Assembly: GCF_031461075.1 (NCBI RefSeq)
Contig: NZ_JAVKPK010000019.1
Span: 1 to 55,075 of the forward strand
Source of the DNA: Methanosarcina baikalica
Lineage (GTDB): Archaea > Halobacteriota > Methanosarcinia > Methanosarcinales > Methanosarcinaceae
Direction: 5' to 3'
DNA length: 55,075 nucleotides
Shown piece by piece: positions 49,400 through 55,075 of this stretch. Both the position numbers and the translations under genes were made by a program. The notes beneath the pieces were generated by a model. The model ran no database searches. It was not told where the DNA came from and worked only from the letters and a program-made list of their open reading frames with translations. Positions within the stretch are counted from its first letter, which is position 1. Every line of letters starts with the position of its first letter.

Positions 49400-49858
49400 T
49401 TGTTTACATTTTTTACATTTAATTCTCCAAAAAGAAGAAAGATGTGAACAGGATTTGGAAGCGTGGTATTAGGTCTGGGAAAGATGGGTATATAAATCCG
49501 AATAAAGAGAAAGGTAAAAATACAGGAACTGGCTTCAAAAAATATAAAAAATAAAAAAATAATATTTTACGTAAAAAAATTGGAAGAGATTGGGAACAAA
49601 GAATAAAGAAAATCGGAAATAAAGGAAAGCCGGATCATAAAAGCAGTGAAAAGCAGAACCTGAGGCAAACAGGAAAGTAGAAGAGTTTAATAAAATTATT
49701 AAACAAATACAGTATAGATTTAAAGACTGGAAAAGGAAAACTATTAAATTGGAAACTGTATATGTGATGGTTAAAATAGATCTATTCTTCTTAAAATACA
49801 TTTGTTCTTTAATACAATCCGTTAAATATCACCCCATAGGATGGAGGAAAACAGTAGC
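49400..49858. other. Gap upstream of ftsZ
   Basis: 459 bp, AT-rich, no gene. TTTAATACAATCCGTTAAATA near 49809-49829 may be the ftsZ promoter region. GGAGG at 49844-49848 is the ribosome-binding site for the ATG at 49859. Confidence 0.4.
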
Positions 49859-50983
49859 ATGAGATCCATTGTGGAAGAAGCCCTTGCTCGATCTGCCCTG
49901 GAAGGACGTGCCGGGCAGGGAGAGTACTCAAATTCAGATTACTCTAACGCAGACTCAGATGTGGATGCCGAACTTGAAGAGATCCTCAGAAGCCTTAAAA
50001 CAACCATCAAGGTCGTAGGTTGCGGAGGCGGCGGCTCAAACAGCATCCAGCGTATGATGGGCGAAGGGATCCAAGGAGCGGACCTCGTTGCCGTGAATAC
50101 CGATGCCCAGCACCTTCTTCATATACGCTCCGGCAAAAAGATCCTTATCGGGAAAAAGAAAACCCGTGGACTTGGGGCCGGCAGCCTCCCCCAGATAGGA
50201 GAAGATGCTGCAATCGAGAGTATTGATGAGATTAACAAGATTGTCGAAGGCTCTGATATGGTCTTTATCACGGCGGGCCTTGGAGGAGGAACTGGGACAG
50301 GGTCGGCACCTATAGTAGCTGAGGCCGCCAGGGACGCAGGAGCTCTTACGATCGCCGTCGTCACCCTGCCGTTCAGTGTGGAAGGTCATGTCCGCAGAAC
50401 CAATGCAGAGGCCGGCCTGGAGCGCCTGAGGGATGTTGCAGACACGGTGATAGTGGTTCCCAACGATAAGCTGATCGAAGTAGTTCCGAGACTCCCGCTT
50501 CAGGCCGCCTTCAAAGTCTCAGACGAAGTTCTTATGAGAGCCGTAAAGGGTATAACCGAACTGATCACAAAACCCGGGCTTGTAAACCTCGATTTTGCGG
50601 ATATCAGAACTGTTATGCAGAACGGAGGCGTTGCGATGATAGGGCTCGGAGAAGCGGACGGAGATAACAAAGCTGTCGAGTCCGTACAGAAAGCTCTGCG
50701 CAGCCCACTTCTTGACGTAGACATATCAGGTGCGACATCTGCCCTTGTTAACGTGGTTGGAGGGCCTGACATGACAATTTCGGAAGCTGAGTCAGTGGTT
50801 CAGGAAGTTTATAGCCGGATTGACAGCAATGCCCGCCTGATCTGGGGTGCTCAGATTGACCCTGACCTCGAGCAGACCGTACGTACCATGATAGTGGTCA
50901 CAGGAGTAACCTCAGCCCAGATTTATGGTCATGGAAATGACAAGAACATTACTTTTAAATATGGAATTGATTTTGTAGAGTGA
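49859..50983 (+). CDS. ftsZ: Cell division protein FtsZ
   Basis: A 374-residue tubulin-like GTPase that forms the division ring. Motifs are VVGCGGGGSNSIQRMM (GTP-binding T1), the T2-T3 zone VAVNTDAQHL, the signature GLGGGTGTGSAPIVAEAA (T4), VEGHVRRTNAEAGLE and the T7 catalytic region VNLDFADIRTVM. The start is set at ATG 49859 because GGAGG lies 10 nt before it; the upstream ATG 49841 overlaps that site and has none. The N-terminus is Glu/Ser-rich. The order ftsZ-secE-nusG-rpl11 is standard in Euryarchaeota. Confidence 0.96.
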   Translation: MRSIVEEALARSALEGRAGQGEYSNSDYSNADSDVDAELEEILRSLKTTIKVVGCGGGGSNSIQRMMGEGIQGADLVAVNTDAQHLLHIRSGKKILIGKKKTRGLGAGSLPQIGEDAAIESIDEINKIVEGSDMVFITAGLGGGTGTGSAPIVAEAARDAGALTIAVVTLPFSVEGHVRRTNAEAGLERLRDVADTVIVVPNDKLIEVVPRLPLQAAFKVSDEVLMRAVKGITELITKPGLVNLDFADIRTVMQNGGVAMIGLGEADGDNKAVESVQKALRSPLLDVDISGATSALVNVVGGPDMTISEAESVVQEVYSRIDSNARLIWGAQIDPDLEQTVRTMIVVTGVTSAQIYGHGNDKNITFKYGIDFVE

Positions 50984-51404
50984 TCAAGCCAGACACTAAA
51001 GGGATTAAAATAGTCGGTTGGAATAAAATATACTGTTTTCCTCTCTTTAGAATAAAAATAAGGAATCGGAATCGAAACCCAATCGAAAACTATTTTTATG
51101 GTAAATGCCGTATGATGCCGATACTATTCGGCATCAAAAAAATAAATCTTTATACTGACGCGATCAAAGATCTGAAGTAAATATAATCCTGCATCGAAAT
51201 CTTGTGGTGTTTTAAAAGCCGTGCCAGTGATATCTTCATATAATAGGAATCAATAATATAATCCGCCCGTTCCTTCCTTAAGAGAAATCCGAAAATTCGG
51301 TGTATAAAAAAGTGAATTTCGGAAATGGAAAGCATATAGGAAGAACCGTAAGCGGAAAGTTCAAGATATATGAACAAAATAAAGAAAACCTGGATGTGAA
51401 TTGA
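50984..51404. other. Gap between ftsZ and secE, with hairpin
   Basis: 421 bp. GATGCCGA (51114-51121) pairs with TCGGCATC (51128-51135) across TACTAT, followed by AAAAAAATAAA. It is a strong hairpin, though without a U-run on the plus strand; on the minus strand the run would be T. Nothing else is clear. A minus-strand frame (51150-51470) has no recognisable content. Confidence 0.5.
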
Positions 51405-51620
51405 TTGGTAGAACTCCCGTTTGAAATGAATGTAACTAAAGAAAGCGTTGGTCAGGTAATCCGGGCACACTTGAGAGTCCTGAAACTTACTAAAAAACCG
51501 TCCAGGGAAGAGTTCTTGACTATTGCCAAAGTTGCAGGTATTGGCATTTTGGCTGTGGGAGCAATAGGATTTATAATATATGTACTGTTGACAATGTTGC
51601 CCCAGTGGGTGGCTAAATGA
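51405..51620 (+). CDS. secE: Preprotein translocase subunit SecE (Sec61 gamma)
   Basis: A 71-residue protein with one membrane helix near the C-terminus (IAKVAGIGILAVGAIGFIIY) and a cytosolic basic helix before it (IRAHLRVLKLTKKPSREEFL), the normal archaeal SecE plan. It helps stabilise SecY in the translocon. The start is TTG 51405 or ATG 51426; the sequence does not decide. It overlaps nusG by 4 nt, so the two are coupled. Confidence 0.88.
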   Translation: MVELPFEMNVTKESVGQVIRAHLRVLKLTKKPSREEFLTIAKVAGIGILAVGAIGFIIYVLLTMLPQWVAK

Positions 51621-52075
51621 GTGAGGATTCTCAGATATTTGTAATCAAAACCACGGCAAACCAGGAAAGATCGGTTGCAACCGCCCTTGCCAGGATTGCA
51701 AAAAAGGAGAAACTGGACATAAGGGCAATTCTGGCTCCTGATGAGCTAAAAGGATATGTCCTTGTTGAGGCTCCTAAATCCGGAATCGTAGAACTGGCAA
51801 TCCAGACTATTCCCCATGCACGAGCTCTTGTGAAAGGGAGCTCTACAATTGCTGAAATTGAGCATTTCCTTAAACCCAAACCAATAGTAACAGGAATCAA
51901 AGAAGGGGCTATAATTGAGGTCACTTCAGGACCCTTCAAGGGGGAGAAAGCCCGGGTTAAAAGGGTTGATGAAGGGCATGAGGAAATTACTGTGGAACTG
52001 TTCGATGCGGTGGTTCCGATCCCCATCACGATTCGCGGCGATACTGTAAGAATCTTGAGAAAAGAGAAAGAATGA
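51617..52075 (+). CDS. nusG: Transcription elongation factor Spt5/NusG
   Basis: A 152-residue protein: an NGN domain (IFVIKTTANQERSVATALAR, LKGYVLVEAPKS) followed by a KOW domain near residues 90-150 (GAIIEVTSGPFKGEKARVKR). It binds the RNA polymerase clamp together with Spt4 and aids processivity. Its ATG overlaps the secE stop by 4 nt. Confidence 0.95.
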   Translation: MSEDSQIFVIKTTANQERSVATALARIAKKEKLDIRAILAPDELKGYVLVEAPKSGIVELAIQTIPHARALVKGSSTIAEIEHFLKPKPIVTGIKEGAIIEVTSGPFKGEKARVKRVDEGHEEITVELFDAVVPIPITIRGDTVRILRKEKE

Positions 52076-52195
52076 AGCCGCAGCGAGATGGGAAATACCG
52101 AAAATTCCAGCTTACTATAAATAAAATTACCAGTATTCAGAGTGGATTGAAAGAGATCTGCAAAGTTTATATTTATTAAAACCGGTGAAACTCAG

Positions 52196-52681
52196 ATGAC
52201 AAGTATTGTTGAAGCACTCGTCCCTGGAGGAAAAGCGAATCCTGGACCACCTTTAGGTCCAGCGCTTGGTCCGCTCGGGGTCAACATAAAAGAAGTGGTC
52301 GAAAAGATCAATGAAAAAACAAGGGACTATAATGGAATGCAGGTCCCTGTGAAAATAATTGTTGACGACAAAAAAAATGTCGAGATCGAAATCGGCACTC
52401 CCCCAACAGCGTCCCTTATAATGAAGGAGCTAGGGATTCAGAAGGGATCCGGAAATGCGGGAAGCGAAGTTGTTGGAAACCTCAGTATCCCACAGGTCGT
52501 AAAGATCGCTCGCATGAAGAAGGAAGATGTACTTTCCTACGATCTCAAAGCAACAATGAAAGAAGTTATGGGCACCTGTGTACCTATGGGTGTGACTGTA
52601 GAGGGAGTCAAGGCCAAAGACTGCCAGAAGGCACTCGATGAAGGCAAGTTCGATGATTTGCTTGCTGGCGAAGAGTGGTAA
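52196..52681 (+). CDS. rpl11: Ribosomal protein L11
   Basis: A 161-residue large-subunit protein at the GTPase-associated centre. It starts with TSIVEALVPGGKANPGPPLG and has PALGPLGVNIKEVVEKINEK, the NTD that binds factors. The C-terminal domain (GTPPTASLIMKELGIQKGSG onward) binds 23S rRNA helices 43-44. ATG 52196 is preceded by an A/T-rich leader with AACTCAG. It is separated from L1 by 246 bp with a structured RNA. Confidence 0.96.
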   Translation: MTSIVEALVPGGKANPGPPLGPALGPLGVNIKEVVEKINEKTRDYNGMQVPVKIIVDDKKNVEIEIGTPPTASLIMKELGIQKGSGNAGSEVVGNLSIPQVVKIARMKKEDVLSYDLKATMKEVMGTCVPMGVTVEGVKAKDCQKALDEGKFDDLLAGEEW

Positions 52682-52866
52682 GCCTTCCCCTCCCTTTACT
52701 ATTTAATCCGGGATTTTATGATACACCAATAGTTTTAAATTGGATACCACTAATAGCTCAGGAACCTTGAATACCGTTCTACTGTAATAAAATAAAAACT
52801 GAGAGTTATTAGAGGCTTACTATTTAAGAGTGAAAGAACCGGATTCACGGGAAGCCCTAAAACCAA

Positions 52867-52916
52867 CCGTAGTAAGCCGAAAAGGCTGCTTGGACGAGAA
52901 CGTTCAAACACTACGG
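52867..52916 (+). promoter_or_regulatory. Structured leader just upstream of the L1 gene
   Basis: CCGTAGT (52867-52873) pairs with ACTACGG (52910-52916). Inside lies AGCC GAAAA GGCT (52875-52887) and GAACGTTC (52898-52905). The three-stem layout ends 4-8 nt before the GGGAGG ribosome-binding site, so it could be a site where L1 or another ribosomal protein controls translation of its own operon, as known for archaeal L1 genes, although the known L1 motif was not verified. Confidence 0.5.
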
Positions 52917-52927
52917 GGAGGAACACG

Positions 52928-53569
52928 ATGGCAGAAAAAAATATACTTGAAGCTGTCAAGAAAGTACTTGAAGAATCGCCAGAGCGAAAGTTCTCTGAAA
53001 GCGTAGACCTGGCGATTAACTTAAAGAATCTTGACATGAATCAACCGAAGAACAGAGTCGATGAAGAAGTAATTCTTCCGCACGGGCTCGGAAAAGAACT
53101 GAAGATCGGCGTTTTTGCAAAAGGTGATGTGGGCCTGAAGGCAAAGGCTGCCGGTGCTGCGTATGTTATTTCTGATATTGAGCTCGAAGAACTGGCGGCT
53201 GATAAGAATAAAGCCAGGACTCTTGCAAATGAATATGACCTTTTTATCGCAGAAACCCAGTTTATGCCGGTAATCGGTAAGAAACTTGGTATTGTTCTTG
53301 GACCCAGAGGGAAAATGCCTATTCCACTCTTACCAAACAAGGATGTAGGCGAACTGATCCAGAGCAAGCAGAATGCGGTAAAGCTCAGGTCAAAAGACAG
53401 GCTTACCTTCCATGTGGCTGTCGGCAGAAGGGATATGAATCCTGATTACCTTGCCGAGAACATTGAGACTGTTGTAGCCAGGCTGGAGCGTGTCCTGGAT
53501 AAGGGCAAGCACAACCTGAGAACGGTATATGTCACGACAACCATGGGAAAATCAGAGAGGGTGGTGTAA
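52928..53569 (+). CDS. rpl1: Ribosomal protein L1
   Basis: A 213-residue protein that forms the L1 stalk and can bind its own mRNA. Family marks are RKFSESVDLAINLKNLDMNQ, LPHGLGKELKIGVFAKGDVG and the central MPVIGKKLGIVLGPRGKMPI, with IPLLPNKDVGELI after it. It begins an L1-L10-L12 unit, with L10 starting right after the L1 stop (0-nt gap). GGGAGG lies 7 nt before the ATG. Confidence 0.96.
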   Translation: MAEKNILEAVKKVLEESPERKFSESVDLAINLKNLDMNQPKNRVDEEVILPHGLGKELKIGVFAKGDVGLKAKAAGAAYVISDIELEELAADKNKARTLANEYDLFIAETQFMPVIGKKLGIVLGPRGKMPIPLLPNKDVGELIQSKQNAVKLRSKDRLTFHVAVGRRDMNPDYLAENIETVVARLERVLDKGKHNLRTVYVTTTMGKSERVV

Positions 53570-54613
53570 ATGGCAGAAGAAAGGCATCACACCGAGCACA
53601 TCCCGCAGTGGAAAAAGGATGAGATCGAAAATATAAAGGAACTCATCCGGTCCCATAAGGTCTTCGGGATGGTGGGGATCGAAGGCATTCTCGCAACCAA
53701 GATCCAGAAGATTCGCCGGGACCTTAAAGACGTTGCGGTGCTCAAAGTCTCCAGGAACACCCTCACAGAGCGGGCTTTAAATCAACTCGGAGAAAGCATT
53801 CCCGAGATGAATAAATACCTTGACAAGCAGACTGCTCTGGTATTTACTAATGAAAGTCCATTCAAGCTTTACAAAGTACTCGAACAGACAAAAACCCCGT
53901 CTCCTATAAAAGGAGGCGCAATAGCTCCTCTGGACATTATTGTTAAGAAGGGGCCGACCAGTTTTCCTCCTGGCCCAATTCTCGGAGAATTCCAGAGCGC
54001 GGGAATTCCTGCCTCAATAGAAGCAGGGAAAGTCGCAGTAAAGGAAACGAAGGTTGTCTGTAAAGCAGGTGAGGCAGTCCCGCAGAAGCTCGCAACCATG
54101 CTCTCAAAGCTGGAGATATACCCTCTTATTATAGGGCTGGACTTAAGGGCCGCCTATGATGAAGGGACAATTTACGAGCCGGAACTCCTTGCAATTGATG
54201 AAGGCCAATACTTCTCTGACATTATCAGAGCAACTCAGAACGCTTTCAATCTCTCTGTCAATACCGCATACCCGACAAGCGCAACAATCGGCACACTGTT
54301 GGCAAAAGCCTCGGTAGAGGCAAAGAACCTTGGTGTCAATGCTGTTGTGTTTGATTCAGGAGTCATGGATGCACTGCTGGCAAAAGCCCATATCCAGATG
54401 ACATCTGTTGCGTCCAAAGCCGCAGATAAGGATGCAAACGCAGTTGATGACGACCTGAGGGAAGCTCTCGGAGCAGCAGCAAGCGCAGCAGCAGCAAGCG
54501 CAGCAGCCACACCGTCCGAGAAAAAGGAAGAAGTAAAAGAAGAAGAAGCAGAAGAGGAAGAAGATACCTCTGAAGAAGACGGAATGGCCGGTCTCGGTGC
54601 CCTCTTCGGATAA
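53570..54613 (+). CDS. rplP0: Ribosomal protein L10/P0
   Basis: A 347-residue archaeal P0 that anchors L12 dimers. The N-terminal domain binds rRNA (WKKDEIENIKELIRSHKVFG, LKVSRNTLTERALNQLGE). The GPTSFPPGPILGEFQSAGIP block is the middle insertion. The C-terminus is Ala-rich, then acidic, ending EEDTSEEDGMAGLGALFG, the same end as L12 for factor binding. It starts one base after the L1 stop. Confidence 0.95.
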   Translation: MAEERHHTEHIPQWKKDEIENIKELIRSHKVFGMVGIEGILATKIQKIRRDLKDVAVLKVSRNTLTERALNQLGESIPEMNKYLDKQTALVFTNESPFKLYKVLEQTKTPSPIKGGAIAPLDIIVKKGPTSFPPGPILGEFQSAGIPASIEAGKVAVKETKVVCKAGEAVPQKLATMLSKLEIYPLIIGLDLRAAYDEGTIYEPELLAIDEGQYFSDIIRATQNAFNLSVNTAYPTSATIGTLLAKASVEAKNLGVNAVVFDSGVMDALLAKAHIQMTSVASKAADKDANAVDDDLREALGAAASAAAASAAATPSEKKEEVKEEEAEEEEDTSEEDGMAGLGALFG

Positions 54614-54648
54614 ACAAATTTACAATAATTGAAAGTAAGGTGATTATG

Positions 54649-54957
54649 ATGGAATACATATATGCAGCTCTCTTATTGCACAACGCTGGTAAAGCAATTA
54701 CTGAAGAAACAATCACTGCTGTTCTCAAGGCAGCAGGTGTTGAAGTGAACGAAGCTAGAGCAAAGGCCCTTGTAGCAGCCCTTGACGGCGTGGACATCGA
54801 AGAAGCAATTTCAAAGGCCGCATTTGCAGCCCCTGCAGCAGCAGCTCCTGCAGCAGCAGCTCCTGCAGCAGCAGCTCCTGTTGAAGAAGTAGAAGAAGAG
54901 GAAGAAGACACCTCTGAAGAAGACGGAATGGCCGGTCTCGGCGCCCTCTTCGGATAA
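54649..54957 (+). CDS. rpl12: Ribosomal protein L12/P1
   Basis: A 102-residue stalk protein. It begins MEYIYAALLLHNAGKAITEE, the archaeal P1 dimerisation domain, followed by an Ala/Pro-rich hinge of repeated APAAA units, and ends with an acidic, factor-binding tail (EEDTSEEDGMAGLGALFG) matching L10. AAGGTGA lies 6 nt before ATG 54649, so this start is preferred to GTG 54640 or ATG 54646. The hinge DNA is a run of GCAGCAGCTCCT-like repeats. A terminator follows. Confidence 0.95.
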   Translation: MEYIYAALLLHNAGKAITEETITAVLKAAGVEVNEARAKALVAALDGVDIEEAISKAAFAAPAAAAPAAAAPAAAAPVEEVEEEEEDTSEEDGMAGLGALFG

Positions 54958-54983
54958 ACTCAAGTAAAACTTTAATACCTACA

Positions 54984-55012
54984 GCTCGCCTCACGGCGAG
55001 CATTCTTTTTTT
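54984..55012 (+). terminator. Terminator of the L1-L10-L12 operon
   Basis: GCTCGCC (54984-54990) pairs with GGCGAGC (54995-55001) across TCAC, followed by ATTCTTTTTTTT. It lies 27 bp after the L12 stop. Confidence 0.9.
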
Positions 55013-55075
55013 CAATAGAATTTAGCAGTAGTTTAATAACGTAGAATTATCTGATTTTCTGTAGAATTCTTTATC

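Noticed and set aside
50980..51180. 66-codon ORF after ftsZ
   Set aside because: It overlaps the ftsZ stop and runs through the 51114-51135 hairpin; no family resemblance.

Overview
The window is chromosomal DNA of a methanogenic archaeon of the genus Methanosarcina. Grounds for this are the ftsZ-secE-nusG-rpl11-rpl1-rpl10-rpl12 order, a PAN proteasomal ATPase next to an MBF1 gene, HdrC/HdrB, an F420H2:NADP oxidoreductase, a class II glutamine amidotransferase-type split glutamate synthase with an FrhB-like partner, an anaerobic cobalamin (cbi) cluster, archaeal COG1361 surface-type proteins and a MEDS-domain histidine kinase. The species cannot be fixed from sequence alone. I saw no rRNA or tRNA gene and no CRISPR array.

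Region 1 (1-5.1 kb) is a worn accessory zone: a ChaB-like gene, a decayed IS630 transposase, a decayed P-type ATPase, a fluoride riboswitch driving fluC/crcB plus a DUF190 gene, an IS4-like remnant lying against a broken MacB-type permease, and a MEDS histidine kinase. Region 2 (5.3-11.2 kb) carries two copies, on the minus strand, of an ATPase / COG1361 protein / FtsX-MacB permease module; the permease of the second copy is the broken one at 2.9-3.3 kb. The two COG1361 genes share a nearly identical central block of about 600 bp, which looks like gene conversion.

Region 3 (11.2-15.8 kb) has no conventional gene. It holds a tandem array of very short open reading frames, each with a strong Shine-Dalgarno sequence: two related 31-residue hydrophobic peptides (plus one decayed copy), then five related 25-28-residue cysteine-containing peptides. 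Three of the five are preceded by a conserved 40-nt hairpin, and the array ends in a hairpin. A 32-bp repeat lies before this array and again before a separate 37-residue ORF. This is the best candidate here for an undescribed system.

Region 4 (15.8-28.2 kb) contains an ABC-2 exporter, two small Hsp20-like proteins, a DUF1059 protein, a broken TspO gene, glnA, and a four-gene glutamate synthase operon with an FrhB-like subunit that suggests F420H2 as electron donor. glnA and the glutamate synthase operon have the same TATA sequence followed, 7 bp later, by an NrpR-type operator (GGTA-N6-TACC, or one mismatch from it), so they probably form one nitrogen regulon. An M24 peptidase follows.

Region 5 (28.3-37.3 kb) has DUF2284, the F420H2:NADP oxidoreductase, hdrC-hdrB, DUF1284/DUF1847, a broken DUF134 gene, an Mrp/NBP35 ATPase, a lipoprotein thioredoxin with CcdA, and an isoprenylcysteine-methyltransferase-like membrane protein. 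Region 6 (37.8-42.3 kb) is the minus-strand cobalamin operon cbiT-cbiL-cbiF-cbiG(N)-cbiG(C)-cbiH-cbiC; the CbiG N-terminal frame lacks a standard start codon at its expected beginning. Region 7 (43.0-46.6 kb) has a homocitrate/isopropylmalate-synthase-family enzyme converging on an isocitrate-dehydrogenase-family gene, plausibly Re-citrate synthase plus IDH making 2-oxoglutarate for the glnA/glutamate synthase route, and a TatD-like hydrolase. Region 8 (46.8-55.1 kb) is the conserved information-processing block: MBF1 and PAN (divergent), DUF99, FtsZ, SecE, NusG, and the L11, L1, L10 and L12 stalk proteins, ending in a clear terminator.
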